Shown here piece after piece: positions 26,381-35,631 of a stretch of DNA of 64,000 bases (the first letter of the stretch is position 1; each line of letters starts with the position of its first letter). The stretch spans positions 1 to 64,000 of the forward strand of contig CALEDJ010000006.1 of the NCBI GenBank assembly GCA_937951485.1, read 5' to 3'. This DNA comes from an uncultured bacterium. Its GTDB lineage: Bacteria > Hydrogenedentota > Hydrogenedentia > Hydrogenedentales > CAILVY01. Position numbers and translations under genes: made by a program. Under the pieces are notes generated by a model that did not search any database, was not told the origin of the DNA, and saw only the letters and a list, made by a program, of their open reading frames with translations.

Positions 26381-26771
26381 GAATTAGCCAGCAATGGCTG
26401 GACAGCGGAGTCAGGGATTTTGCGGTGTTGTTCTCCCCCCCCCAGACCTTTCACACATGGCTCGTGCAGCCTGTCAGCCTCTTCCAGGAACTTCAGGCAA
26501 AATCTCTCATGGTCGGAAAAGAATTGCGAGTTGCGTGCGTCACGTTCCGCAATAGAGGCCATTCGCCACCAGAACGGCGCGGCTGCGAATCACGCCGTCT
26601 TCACGCACCTTCTCGTAACGCGCATCCAGCACCAGGTACGGACAAGACTCCTCTTCAATGACTTCGTGATATTCTTCTTTCCAGGCATGGTGTTGGCTTC
26701 TTATTGATTTGTTGTGAGCAAATTTCCGAGATCGTCATGCCCTCTTTTTGCAGAACTTGTGAAGCATAACC
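26381..26771 (-). mobile_element. IS256-like transposase remnant in composite repeat, copy 1 (A-B order)
   Basis: Segment B (26528-26771) on the minus strand reads YLVLDARYEKVREDG followed by VIRSRAVLVA, the core signature of IS256/Mutator transposases, but only about 40 residues remain before the frame is lost. Segment A (26381-26526) reads RFCLKFLEEADRLHEP on the same strand and is not recognised. Both segments recur at 36207-36593 in the opposite order. No terminal inverted repeats could be fixed. A dead fragment. Confidence 0.75.
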
Positions 26772-26794
26772 ATTTTTTGTTTCCCTCACCCCAC

Positions 26795-26857
26795 CCCTCT
26801 CCCAGCGGGAGAGGGTGTATATGGCGAAACGTATGGAACGCTGTTGCACCCTCTCCC
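26795..26857. repeat. REPIN-like palindrome pair
   Basis: Palindrome CCCTCTCCC-AGC-GGGAGAGGG at 26795-26815, a spacer of about the same length as in the 5' array, and a broken second palindrome (CCCTCTCCC at 26849-26857). It is flanked by CCCTCACCCCACC as in the other copies. Confidence 0.75.
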
Positions 26858-26953
26858 GGCGCTCGGCAGGCACGCCGTTGACGCTCACCGGCGCTCGGCA
26901 GGCACGCCGTTGACGCTCACCGGCGCTCGGCAGGAACGCCGTTGACGCTCACC
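26858..26953. repeat. Three tandem 32-bp units
   Basis: Units start at 26858, 26890 and 26922 and are identical except one C-to-A change in the third. Each contains GGCGCTCGGCAGGCACGCCG. Because 32 is not divisible by three, the array shifts frame each time and cannot be a clean coding repeat, though a minus-strand reading gives VSVNGVPAERR in each unit. There is no unique spacer, so it is not CRISPR. Confidence 0.88.
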
Positions 26954-27184
26954 GGCGCTTCTTTCGGCGCGGTTCCCCGCACGGTGATCTGCAATTCATC
27001 GGGGGGTTGCTCGCCGTCATGACGGTTGAGAATGTCGCCATGGCACGGGAAAGCAATATGGAGCGGACATATAAGGATCATTGGAAGAACGCACTGAATT
27101 CTCCTGTCCAACGATTGCAGTACCAGAAAGGCTTGCAAGAACGATTGCCCCGAAGAGGACCTGACAATGGAAGTTGGCATTCAT

Positions 27185-28510
27185 TTACTTTTCGCTCTCA
27201 TGGGAAGAGATGCCTGATGCGGCGGTGTCCGCCTGGGGCACAACAAAGCCCTCCTCTTGAGGCTGTTCCATTTCAGCGCTCATCAGGATATCGAACGGCT
27301 GGTCCACCAGATTGAAGACGCGTTGCATGCCCCGCCGGGCACTTTGCAGCGCGGACCGTTGTTCGGGAGTGATTTCACCGAGTTCTTCATTGAGCAGCAT
27401 TTCGATGAAGCCCAGGATTGCCGACAAGGGAGAGCGTAGCCGCTGGGAGACGGTCCGGATGAATGCGCGGCGCATCTCGTTGACTTGCTGGAGTTCGCGG
27501 TTGATTTGCTCCAGGCGCATGTTGGCCATGCGCGCGGTTTCCTGCAGGTTTTTCTGGCGCGTGATGTCGTGCAGCATGGCCACGAAAAAGCGCTGATTGT
27601 CACGCATAAACGAACGCACCATCAGGTCCACATTGCGTTCCTCGCCGGATTCGGTGATCGCCAGCGCCTCGCCGTGAAATTCGCCCCGTGAGCGCAGGTT
27701 CGCGAGCCTGTTGGCCAGCGCGCCGTCGTCGAACAGGAAAGCGCGGAACCGTTTCCCCAGCAGTTGCTCCCGTGGCAGGCCGAGAAATTCGCATGCGCGG
27801 TCGTTCACATCGGTGATAAACTCATTCTCCCCATATACCAGAATCGGCTCTGCAGTGCTGTCGAGGATCGCGCGAATGGCTGCCCGGGATGATGCCAATG
27901 CCTGAGCCTGGCTTGTGGCTTCCAGTCGCGCGGCGCGCAGTTGCGCGCCAAGTGTACGCAGCATCCATCCGCACACCAGGATGGCGGCAAGATGCAACCC
28001 GATGGGCGGATTTGCCAGATTCACCCCGACAATAACCCACTTGACCAGCACCGTGAAGGCATAACAGGCACAACATATCAGGGCTACCGTGAAAGTATTG
28101 AGGAAATGCGGCACGTAGGTTGAATAGCCGATGATGAACAGTACGTACAGCAGCGCGACCGGGCTTTCCTCCGCGCCCGTCAACCCGACTGCGAGGGAAA
28201 CGTCAATGAGGTGAATAACGAAGTTGGCCGGACCGAGGAAAAATGCGAAGCGCCCCGTGAAAAGCACCCAGTGCGCCAGCGCGTTGTGCAGAATGACCAT
28301 TACGGCGACAATGCGGAGGTCCGGCGTGTAGTACGGGGTGGAGCCGATGGCGTAGGCGGCCACAACAATGAACAGAACAGCATAGCGAAGCGCCAGCAAT
28401 GCCCACTCGATTTGCACCACCCGCGCCAAGCGACTGTCCACTGCGTCGCGCGTCATCGCCGGCGCAATACGATCAAAATGCGCCCGTATTCCCTCCATTC
28501 CACGTTGCAT
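27185..28510 (-). CDS. Membrane PAS protein with degenerate histidine-kinase remnant
   Basis: A 441-residue protein. About six hydrophobic segments occupy residues 38-185 (MASE-like sensor). A PAS domain spans about 212-318 (AILDSTAEPILVYGENEFITDVNDRACEFLG, ending FVAMLHDITRQK), followed by a coiled coil and a HisKA-like helix pair (about 346-405). In the H-box the sequence is VSQRLRSPLSAI, so Q356 replaces the phospho-accepting His. The protein stops at 441 with no HATPase domain, and nothing like one follows downstream. It can bind or sense but should not autophosphorylate. A promoter is visible at 28567-28594. Possibly an adaptor, possibly a decaying kinase. Confidence 0.82.
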   Translation of the reverse strand: MQRGMEGIRAHFDRIAPAMTRDAVDSRLARVVQIEWALLALRYAVLFIVVAAYAIGSTPYYTPDLRIVAVMVILHNALAHWVLFTGRFAFFLGPANFVIHLIDVSLAVGLTGAEESPVALLYVLFIIGYSTYVPHFLNTFTVALICCACYAFTVLVKWVIVGVNLANPPIGLHLAAILVCGWMLRTLGAQLRAARLEATSQAQALASSRAAIRAILDSTAEPILVYGENEFITDVNDRACEFLGLPREQLLGKRFRAFLFDDGALANRLANLRSRGEFHGEALAITESGEERNVDLMVRSFMRDNQRFFVAMLHDITRQKNLQETARMANMRLEQINRELQQVNEMRRAFIRTVSQRLRSPLSAILGFIEMLLNEELGEITPEQRSALQSARRGMQRVFNLVDQPFDILMSAEMEQPQEEGFVVPQADTAASGISSHESEK

Positions 28511-28566
28511 GAGGTATTTCTTTCCAGTTTATTTGGACACAATCCGTTCTTTGTGCACACTTTTTA

Positions 28567-28594
28567 ATCATAGCACATTGACTCCTTCCGGCAA
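28567..28594 (-). promoter_or_regulatory. Promoter of the PAS protein gene
   Basis: Minus strand TTGCCG (28594-28589), 16 bp, TGC-TATGAT extended -10 (TATGAT 28572-28567). A start site near 28560 would leave a leader of about 50 bases before the ATG at 28510. Confidence 0.5.
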
Positions 28595-28718
28595 TGTACA
28601 GGCGTCGTTGCGGTTTCGGGGATTTTGTCCATCAGGCAGGGTTGAGACAATGCCGCCGTCAGAATTCAGCGACATCTTCGTGGAATGGCGCAAGATGTCG
28701 AATCATGCCATTTTTTCC

Positions 28719-28929
28719 ACATCCCCCGGCGCTTCGCGCCGCCCCCTTCAAAGGGGGACTTATACGACGTCTGACATTACGGTGACCTCGTATAAAGTTG
28801 CGCGCCACCACCTGCAAAGAGGGACTTATACCGCATCCCCAAGGGTAACGCATACGCACATTGTTCGTTGCCTGAAATGGCGCAAAAAAATCCCCTTTGA
28901 AGGGGGCGGCGCGAAGCGCCGGGGGATGT
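28719..28929. mobile_element. MITE-like element with 39-40-bp inverted repeats
   Basis: The left arm (28719-28758) and right arm (28891-28929) are reverse complements with one indel; each arm also contains internal palindromes (GGCGCTTCGCGCC and CCCCCTTCAAAGGGGG). About 130 bp lie between, including a GGGACTTATAC motif present twice. No coding capacity. Size and structure fit a non-autonomous transposable element or large cruciform repeat. Confidence 0.75.
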
Positions 28930-29161
28930 CATCGGTAGCGGCATGCCAAAAAATCAGCGCAGAAAAATGCTTTACGCCTTTCGGTCAAAGGGTTACGGAA
29001 TTTATGGATTTCGCGTTGCATCGTGACCGGGCTTGTGGTACTCTACGGTCCCGTTGCTGAGGCGCGATGCGCGCCGGTTCAGGGAACGGGGTTCATTCCC
29101 TCCTGTTCTTGCCTGGGTGATGTGTGCAAGCGCATATTCAAAGCATTGCGAGGTATCCTGT

Positions 29162-29920
29162 ATGAGTGAAGAATCCATTGGGCCGCGTATATTGACGGTG
29201 ATTCCCGCCCGTTATGCCTCCACCCGTTTTCCGGGGAAAATAATCGCGCCCCTGGCCGGCAAGCCGCTCGTGGCGCATACCTATACGCGCGCCATTCAAG
29301 CCAGATTGGTCAGTGAAGCGCTGGTGGCCGCGGACGACCCCAAGGTCCGCGATGCCCTTGTCCCGCTCGGGATCCCCGTGGTCATGACCCGTCCGGACCA
29401 TCCCAGCGGAACAGACCGCATCGCGGAGGTCGCTGCCCACCGGGACGCGGACATCGTGGTTAACGTGCAGGGCGATGAGCCGCTGATTGACCCCAGTACG
29501 ATTGATGCCGCCATCCGGCCCCTGCTGGAGCGTCCGGAGGTAATGATGAGCACTGCGCGAGTACTGCTGACTGACCCCGAAGAAATTGCCAATCCCAATG
29601 TTGTGAAGGTGGTCTGCGATACCCGGGGCGATGCGCTCTATTTCTCCCGCTGTCCAATCCCCTATATTCGGGATGCGGCGGACCGCGCACAGTCGCCCCG
29701 ATGCCATTGGCAGCATATTGGGTTGTACGTGTACCGGCGGGATTTCCTCCTGCAATACGCAAAAATGCCCCAGACCCCCCTCGAAAAACTGGAGAAGTTG
29801 GAACAGTTGCGCGTGTTGGAGAATGGATTCAAGATTGCCGTGGTGGAAACAGGTTATGAGGCGCTGGGCGTGGACACGCCGGAGGACTTGGAACGGGTGC
29901 GTGCGCTTCTGGAAAATTAA
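29162..29920 (+). CDS. kdsB: 3-deoxy-manno-octulosonate cytidylyltransferase
   Basis: KdsB activates Kdo as CMP-Kdo for lipid A-core synthesis, so the cell makes LPS. The 252-residue protein shows VIPARYASTRFPGKIIAPLAGKPL (nucleotide loop), HPSGTDRIAE, VVNVQGDEPLIDP, YFSRCPIPY and the C-terminal LEQLRVLENGFKIAV...GVDTPEDLERV. ATG 29162 follows GAGGT by about 7 bases. It is 15 bp from pyrG; a kdsB-pyrG pairing makes sense because PyrG supplies the CTP KdsB uses. Confidence 0.95.
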   Translation: MSEESIGPRILTVIPARYASTRFPGKIIAPLAGKPLVAHTYTRAIQARLVSEALVAADDPKVRDALVPLGIPVVMTRPDHPSGTDRIAEVAAHRDADIVVNVQGDEPLIDPSTIDAAIRPLLERPEVMMSTARVLLTDPEEIANPNVVKVVCDTRGDALYFSRCPIPYIRDAADRAQSPRCHWQHIGLYVYRRDFLLQYAKMPQTPLEKLEKLEQLRVLENGFKIAVVETGYEALGVDTPEDLERVRALLEN

Positions 29921-29935
29921 GGAAAGGCTCTGTCC

Positions 29936-31564
29936 ATGACGAAATACGTGTTCACGACTGGCGGCGTGGTTTCCTCGGTGGGCAAAGGGGTGCTTTCCGC
30001 GAGTTTGGGGTTGCTGCTTGAGGCGCGCGGTCTGCGTATCGCCATGATGAAATTTGACCCCTACATCAACGTGGACCCCGGCACGATGAACCCCTTCGAG
30101 CATGGGGAGGTCTTTGTCACCGACGACGGCGCGGAAACCGACCTGGATTTGGGGCATTACCAGCGGTTCACCCGCGCCAAACTTTCCCAGAAAAGCAACG
30201 CCACCACGGGCGGCATTTACAACGCCGTTATCCAAAAGGAGCGCCGGGGTGAATTTCTCGGGAAAACCGTTCAAGTAATCCCCCACATCACCGATGAAAT
30301 CAAGTCGCGCATCCGTATGCTGACGGCGGATTCCGAAGACCCCATTGACGTGGCGATCATCGAAATCGGCGGCACGGTGGGCGACATCGAAAGCCTGCCG
30401 TTTCTGGAGGCACTGCGCCAGTTCCGCCTTGATGTAGGCCCCCCCAACTGCTGTTTCATTCATGTAACGCTCGTGCCGTTTATCGCGGCGGCGGGCGAAC
30501 TGAAAACCAAGCCGACCCAGCATAGCGTGCGCGCCCTGCGTGACATCGGCATCCAGCCCAACGTGATTGTCTGCCGTACCGGATCGCATGTCATGGGTCC
30601 TGAACAGCGCCATAAGGTGGCGTTGTTCTGCGATGTGACCGATGACGCCATCATTAACGCACAGGACATCTCCCCTCTTTACGCGATTCCCCTGAATTTC
30701 AAGCGGCAGAAGTTGGATGACACCGTGCTTCGGCTGCTTGGCATCGAAGCGCCGGCGGGCGATTTGTCGGAATGGGAAGCCATGGTGGAACGGCTGGTGT
30801 CCGCGCAAGAGGAAGTGCAGATTGCGGCGGTCGGCAAATACGTCAACCACGACGACGCCTACAAGAGCATCAACGAGGCGTTTGTGCATGCAGGCGCCGC
30901 CAACGACTGCAAGGTGCGCCTGACGTGGGTGGACTCCGAACAGTTTGAAAAGGGGGTGGATGTCGCCGGGGCGTTGAAGTCTTATCATGGCATTCTGGTC
31001 GGCCCCGGTTTCGGCACGCGCGGAATCGAGGGGAAAATCAAGGCGGCGCAGTATGCGCGCGAGGCGCAGGTGCCATATTTCGGTATTTGTCTGGGTATGC
31101 AGATGGCCGTGATCGAACTCGCGAGAAACCGGCTCGGACTGCGTGAGGCCCATTCCACGGAGATCAATCCGCGGACGCCCGACCCCGTCATCAGCCTGCT
31201 CAGCGAACAGCGCGGCATTCAGGACCTGGGCGGCACGATGCGGCTGGGCGCCTACCGCTGTGAATTGAAGCCGGACACAAAGGCCCGCCAGGCTTATGGC
31301 GAAGACGTGATTTTTGAGCGACACCGCCACCGCTACGAATTCAACAACGCCTACCTGGAAGCGATGGTCGGCAAAGCCGGCATGGTGGTCAGCGGCATCC
31401 ATCCCAAGGGCGATCACGATCTCGTCGAGATCATCGAATTGAAAGACCATCCGTGGTTCTGCGCATCGCAGTTTCACCCGGAATTCAAGAGCACGCCCCT
31501 CCGACCGCAGCCCCTCTTCCGCGAATTCATCGCCGCCGCCCTCCGCCATAAAGCGGGAACATAG
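29936..31564 (+). CDS. pyrG: CTP synthase
   Basis: PyrG makes CTP from UTP, ATP and glutamine. The 542-residue protein has the N-terminal amidoligase domain ([63 protein letters not shown]) and a C-terminal class I glutamine amidotransferase domain with the nucleophile Cys in [10 protein letters not shown] and the His-Glu pair in SQFHPEF. Full length, with an AAGGA-type site. No terminator with a good U-run follows. A long antisense open frame across this gene and kdsB is a codon-bias artefact. Confidence 0.97.
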   Translation: MTKYVFTTGGVVSSVGKGVLSASLGLLLEARGLRIAMMKFDPYINVDPGTMNPFEHGEVFVTDDGAETDLDLGHYQRFTRAKLSQKSNATTGGIYNAVIQKERRGEFLGKTVQVIPHITDEIKSRIRMLTADSEDPIDVAIIEIGGTVGDIESLPFLEALRQFRLDVGPPNCCFIHVTLVPFIAAAGELKTKPTQHSVRALRDIGIQPNVIVCRTGSHVMGPEQRHKVALFCDVTDDAIINAQDISPLYAIPLNFKRQKLDDTVLRLLGIEAPAGDLSEWEAMVERLVSAQEEVQIAAVGKYVNHDDAYKSINEAFVHAGAANDCKVRLTWVDSEQFEKGVDVAGALKSYHGILVGPGFGTRGIEGKIKAAQYAREAQVPYFGICLGMQMAVIELARNRLGLREAHSTEINPRTPDPVISLLSEQRGIQDLGGTMRLGAYRCELKPDTKARQAYGEDVIFERHRHRYEFNNAYLEAMVGKAGMVVSGIHPKGDHDLVEIIELKDHPWFCASQFHPEFKSTPLRPQPLFREFIAAALRHKAGT

Positions 31565-31674
31565 ATCACCGCTGTGTATTTCTCAGTCTCTTGGTGAGAG
31601 CGGCAAAGAATAAAGAAAAATCGTGTTTTATTCAAGGCGGCATCGCGCGCGGTCCGGATATTTGCTGTTGCCTT

Positions 31675-32499
31675 TCAGGGATTGTGTTGATCGTCGGCGG
31701 AGGTCCAGAGGGGGCGGCGGGTTTTTCCCTGTTTTTCGAGTCGGCGCGCGGTCAGGAGCCGGCGTTCCTGCTGCGCCTTGCGGATGCGCGGCATCCACAG
31801 GCGCAGGTCGTGGTCGGGCCCCAGCATGCGGCCGATGAACGGGACCAGCATGGCGTCGTTGAGCAAATCGCAGAAGGAATCGTACAACTGCACCATGTTT
31901 TTCATGCAGCGTTCTTCGGTGTATTCGGCATTGAGGACGACGCCGTCCAGGTCAATGAAATAGAAGCGGACGCCATCGCGTGTGAAAATGTTTTTTCCTG
32001 ACAGGTCGGCGTGATAGGCGCCGGCGGCGCGCAGCCGGTTCACGGCATCCGCGAGGCGCTCCAGAAAAAGCGCGATAGTGTCCTTGCCACCGCCGCGCTG
32101 CACCAGCGCCAGCAGAAACTGCTCGACGTTCCGGTGCCATTCGAGATACCGGGTAATGAACGTATTGCCCAGAATAACGCCGCTGAAACGTGTTTCGATG
32201 AATGCGATTGGTTCCGGCACATCAATACCCTGACGACTTAAATGCAGCGACGCCTCCCATGCCCCGCGGTATCGGCTGCGCCGGAAGGTGTGTTTCAACA
32301 GGCCCGTCAGATTCCGGCGGCTTTCCTTGATGAGCCAGGGGCCGACCCGCCGCACAACGCTCTTGCGCGACCGTTTGATGGTGTCGCCGGGTTGCGCCAG
32401 AATTTTTCGTGCCTGGTCCACCGACAGGTCGGGATGAAGATGGTAAACGTGTAATCCTCTGCGAACAGGATGGTATTTTTCCTTAATGTCCCCGTTCAT
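31675..32499 (-). CDS. Lipopolysaccharide kinase family protein (WaaP/Kdo-kinase-like)
   Basis: A 274-residue protein with a eukaryote-like kinase fold reduced to key motifs: a possible ATP lysine K58 in WLIKESRR, the catalytic loop YHADLSGKNIF (163-170) and the metal-binding IDLD (182-185). The family phosphorylates heptose or Kdo in the LPS core on the inner membrane face. It overlaps the upstream kinase-like gene by ATGA, so the two are cotranslated. Basic C-terminus (RLEKQGKTRRP). The exact sugar target cannot be read from sequence. Confidence 0.82.
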   Translation of the reverse strand: MNGDIKEKYHPVRRGLHVYHLHPDLSVDQARKILAQPGDTIKRSRKSVVRRVGPWLIKESRRNLTGLLKHTFRRSRYRGAWEASLHLSRQGIDVPEPIAFIETRFSGVILGNTFITRYLEWHRNVEQFLLALVQRGGGKDTIALFLERLADAVNRLRAAGAYHADLSGKNIFTRDGVRFYFIDLDGVVLNAEYTEERCMKNMVQLYDSFCDLLNDAMLVPFIGRMLGPDHDLRLWMPRIRKAQQERRLLTARRLEKQGKTRRPLWTSADDQHNP

Positions 32500-33257
32500 A
32501 GATGTTTTCGTCCGGAAATCGCGTCCGATATCCTTCCCTTGCGTTCGTATATCCTGCTCAACCAGGGCGGCAGCGCCTCGATGCCGTATCCCTTGCAGAT
32601 GGGCGCAAAGAGTGCCACGGGCAGGCCGTTCTTTTCAATCGAGCGGCGCAGCCGCAGGAGGTTGCGCGCGCGCAGCAACGGGGTCAGGTTGGGGCGCAGG
32701 ACCGCGTTGTCGAAATCAATGATCCACGGGCCGCCCTCCCCCACCAGGATGTTGCGGACCTGCAAATCCGCGTGCCAGATGTCCATGTCGTGCATGCGCC
32801 GAATCAGCGTGCCGCAGGCGCGCAGCGCATCTTCGGCGTGGGGTATGTCCGCCTCGACGTATTCTTGCAGGGTTTTCGCAGCGACTTCCTGCGTGGCGAT
32901 GGCCCCGCGCAGGAGCAGTCCCCGGCGTTCCCAGCATACCCCTAACAACGGCGGTACGGACAGCCCCTGCCGTTCCGCATGAAGATGCAGCCGGAACTCG
33001 CGGCACGGCCGGTTCTCCAGGATGTAGGCGTCCCGCAGGATATGCCGCATCATCCCGCCGCGCTGATAGCGCCGAATCAGCCCATGGCCCCCGGTGCAGG
33101 CGAAGCGGAGCAGATTCCCCCTGCCGCCGGCATGCAGGACTTCGCAGCCTTCGTTGTCAAGCAGCGCCTCCGCGATGCGGTCTGCATCGTCCTCCCTGAC
33201 CAGCGCCGTACTGCGTCCACGTCGTATTGTGTGAAAACCGTCCACCGCGTCTCCCAT
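32496..33257 (-). CDS. Second LPS kinase-like protein (KdkA/3-deoxy-manno-octulosonic acid kinase type)
   Basis: From the ATG at 33257 (AAGGTGG about 10 bases upstream) the product has 253 residues. It shows GRGNLLRFACTGGHGLIRRYQRGG near 45-68, the catalytic loop WHADLQVRNILV (161-172) and WIIDFDNA with D181 and D183. This arrangement matches the Kdo kinase KdkA more than WaaP. An in-frame ATG at 33392 would run into the opposite gene's promoter region and is disfavoured. Two related kinases in a row suggest two phosphorylation steps in the inner core. Confidence 0.8.
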   Translation of the reverse strand: MGDAVDGFHTIRRGRSTALVREDDADRIAEALLDNEGCEVLHAGGRGNLLRFACTGGHGLIRRYQRGGMMRHILRDAYILENRPCREFRLHLHAERQGLSVPPLLGVCWERRGLLLRGAIATQEVAAKTLQEYVEADIPHAEDALRACGTLIRRMHDMDIWHADLQVRNILVGEGGPWIIDFDNAVLRPNLTPLLRARNLLRLRRSIEKNGLPVALFAPICKGYGIEALPPWLSRIYERKGRISDAISGRKHL

Positions 33258-33421
33258 CGCGCTGATTGCCACCTTATGGAAAGATATTGGGCTATTTTCG
33301 AATCCTTTTTCAATGCGCGGCCTGCGCAAAGGTCTTCTTGCACGGCCCGCGCGAAAATGCGCTATACTTCCGCCACTTATCAAACGCATCAACGCATAAC
33401 CTTCTGTGAATACCCCATGTC

Positions 33422-35308
33422 ATGAGCATTGTTCGTCTGGAAAACGTGAGCAAGTATTTCGCCGGCGCGGCGGTGCTGGAGGGCGTTGACTTCCGCGTGG
33501 AGGAGGGGGAACATATCGGGCTGATCGGGCGCAACGGCACCGGAAAATCCACGGTGTTTCGGCTCATTACGGGGGAGATTCAGCCCGACGGCGGCGTCAT
33601 CGAGCGCATGAAACGGGCGCGGATCGCATGCCTGGCGCAGTTGCCGCAGGTGGCGGCGGGCGCGACGATATTTGACATCGTGCTGCATACTTTTCAGGAT
33701 TTGATCGAACAGGAGCGCGCACTCGCCGCGCTGGAGGACCGGATGGCGGCGGGAGACGAGGCCGCGCTGGCGGAATATGGTCCGATGCAGGAGCACTTCG
33801 CCGCGCGCGGCGGCTACGAATTCCGCGGCAAGATCAAACGGGTGTTGCAGGGGCTGGGCTTTCCTCCCGAGGAGTTCAACCTGCCGTTCCACGCATTGAG
33901 CGGGGGGCAGCGAACCCGCCTCATGCTGGCGCTGGTGCTCTTGCAGGATGCCGACCTGCTCCTGCTGGACGAACCGGAGAATCATCTCGACCTGGAGGCG
34001 CGGGAATGGCTGGAGGAATACCTCCGCCAATCCCGCGCGGCGGTGGTCATCATCTCGCATGACCGGCAAATGCTCAACGCCGTCGCCACGCGCCTTGTCG
34101 AGGTGGAACGGGGGAATCTTTTCAATTACAGCGGCAATTACGCTTTTTATATGGGACAAAAAGCGCTGTTGCGGGAACAGCAACAGCGCGCCTTTGAGCG
34201 TCAGCAGGAATTCATCCGCAAGGAAGAGGCCTGGATTGACCGGTTCCGCTACAAGAATACCAAGGCGCGGCAGGTGCAAAGCCGCATCAGGCGGCTGGAA
34301 AAGATGGAAATGGTGGATGCGCCGCCGCCGGAGGCGTCCTCCGCGACATTCAACCTTGGCCCTGTCGTTCGCAGCGGGGCCGTAGTGCTCGAAGCCAGGG
34401 ACCTGTGCATGGGCTACGGCCCGCTGACGCTCTACAAGGACTTGTCCTTCCAGGTCCGTCGCGGCGAGCGCATCGGCCTGGTCGGACCCAACGGGTCCGG
34501 CAAAACCACTCTGCTGCGCCATCTCTCCGGGAAAATCCAGGGGCTGGGCGGCACGGTCACCCTCGGTCACAAGGTCACCCTGAACTACTATGAGCAGAAT
34601 CATGAGAGCATGAACCCCGCGAACGATGTACTGACGGAGGTGCATTCCGTTCGCCCGGAATGGACGCCGCAGGAAGTCCGGTCCTTTCTGGGACGCTTGC
34701 TTTTCACCGGCGATGATGTCTTCAAGCCGGTGCAGGCCTTGAGCGGGGGTGAATTGAGTCGCGTGGCCATGGCGAAACTGATCCTGGGGCGGGCGAATCT
34801 GCTTCTGCTCGATGAACCGACCAATCACCTGGACATCGCCTCGCGCGAAGCGCTGGAAAACGCCTTGGCCGAGTTTCCGGGGAGCATTGTTCTCGCCAGC
34901 CACGACCGCGCACTGATTGACCGCCTGGCGGATCGGCTTATCGTCATTGAACGGGGCAATGCCTCTGTTCACCTCGGCAATTACGCCGAATATCACCGGA
35001 AATATCTGGAATCGTTGGCGCCGGCGCCCCCCAAGAGCACCGATGAGGTGCTTAAAATCCGTCGCGCGCAAGAAGAACGTGAGAAAAAGAAAGCCCGCGA
35101 CCGCGAAGACCGCAAGCAGCGCCGGATTCTGGAGCAGTTGGAACAGGACATTGAGAGCATGGAGGAATTGCTGGAAACTTTTCACGAGAAATTCGCCGCA
35201 CTGGACCCCGCGGATTACGTCGCCGCGCAGCGGCTCAATGAAGAGTACAGCGGGCTGAAGGCTGATTTGAAGGCGCTTTACGAAGAGTGGGAGGCATTGG
35301 TGGATTGA
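33422..35308 (+). CDS. ABC-F family ATPase
   Basis: A 628-residue soluble protein with two ABC domains and no membrane part: Walker A GRNGTGKST and GPNGSGKTT, signatures LSGGQRTRLMLAL and LSGGELSRVAMAKL, Walker B LLLLDEPENHLD and LLLLDEPTNHLD. The linker between domains (about 250-300, rich in R/K/E) is the P-site tRNA interaction motif of ABC-F proteins, and the C-terminus (about 545-628) is a coiled-coil as in Uup. ABC-F proteins act on the ribosome (translation factors or antibiotic protection). Among them it looks most like Uup/YdiF; exact subclass unsettled. Confidence 0.92.
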   Translation: MSIVRLENVSKYFAGAAVLEGVDFRVEEGEHIGLIGRNGTGKSTVFRLITGEIQPDGGVIERMKRARIACLAQLPQVAAGATIFDIVLHTFQDLIEQERALAALEDRMAAGDEAALAEYGPMQEHFAARGGYEFRGKIKRVLQGLGFPPEEFNLPFHALSGGQRTRLMLALVLLQDADLLLLDEPENHLDLEAREWLEEYLRQSRAAVVIISHDRQMLNAVATRLVEVERGNLFNYSGNYAFYMGQKALLREQQQRAFERQQEFIRKEEAWIDRFRYKNTKARQVQSRIRRLEKMEMVDAPPPEASSATFNLGPVVRSGAVVLEARDLCMGYGPLTLYKDLSFQVRRGERIGLVGPNGSGKTTLLRHLSGKIQGLGGTVTLGHKVTLNYYEQNHESMNPANDVLTEVHSVRPEWTPQEVRSFLGRLLFTGDDVFKPVQALSGGELSRVAMAKLILGRANLLLLDEPTNHLDIASREALENALAEFPGSIVLASHDRALIDRLADRLIVIERGNASVHLGNYAEYHRKYLESLAPAPPKSTDEVLKIRRAQEEREKKKARDREDRKQRRILEQLEQDIESMEELLETFHEKFAALDPADYVAAQRLNEEYSGLKADLKALYEEWEALVD

Positions 35309-35392
35309 TTTCAAAGAGTCTGCGTTACCACGCGCCAGGGGCATGGAGTGCAGAAAACCCGCATGACGGAAAAGGGCGAGCAGAAAAAACAG

Positions 35393-35421
35393 TTGACATT
35401 TGGATGGCAACGTGCTATTAA
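35393..35421 (+). promoter_or_regulatory. Near-consensus sigma70 promoter of a small-ORF unit
   Basis: TTGACA (35393-35398), exactly 17 bp, TATTAA (35416-35421). It is the best -35/-10 pair in this part of the window and drives DNA that holds only small ORFs up to the hairpin at 35866-35899. Confidence 0.7.
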
Positions 35422-35489
35422 TTGTTGCATGCGGCGGATGTGCCGCGGAGCAAGGATAAAGTGTGTCCAGAAGGGAGAACCCGGGCGCC

Positions 35490-35618
35490 ATGAAGCATCA
35501 CAAATGCATCACGCGAAAGCCGCAGTTGTCACAGGTATCGAATTTCCAGGCATGGAAAGATTTCCTGGTGGCATTGACAGATCAGATAATCGAGTTCATT
35601 TTTATCAAAACCCGTTGA
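35490..35618 (+). CDS. Possible 42-residue small protein
   Basis: ATG 35490 is preceded by AAGGGAG about 12 bases upstream and lies about 60 bp after the promoter's expected start site. The predicted peptide has a basic N-terminus (MKHHKCITRKPQ), then SQVSNFQAWKDFLVALTDQ and a hydrophobic end IIEFIFIKTR. It shares the Q(V/I)SNFQ string with the next small ORF. Not recognised. It could be a true small protein or a decayed gene fragment. Confidence 0.4.
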   Translation: MKHHKCITRKPQLSQVSNFQAWKDFLVALTDQIIEFIFIKTR

Positions 35619-35631
35619 CAAGGAACCTGTT

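Noticed and set aside
26290-26562. 90-residue minus-strand ORF
   Set aside because: Part of the permuted repeat; it starts inside the dead transposase segment and has no ribosome site.
26858-26953. CRISPR or coding repeat
   Set aside because: No spacers, and unit length 32 shifts the frame at every copy.
29138-31549. Very long (803-codon) minus-strand open frame
   Set aside because: Entirely antisense to kdsB and pyrG, which are unambiguous; the openness comes from GC-rich codon bias and the product resembles no family.
33389-35491. 700-codon minus-strand open frame
   Set aside because: Antisense to the ABC-F gene; composition typical of a shadow frame.
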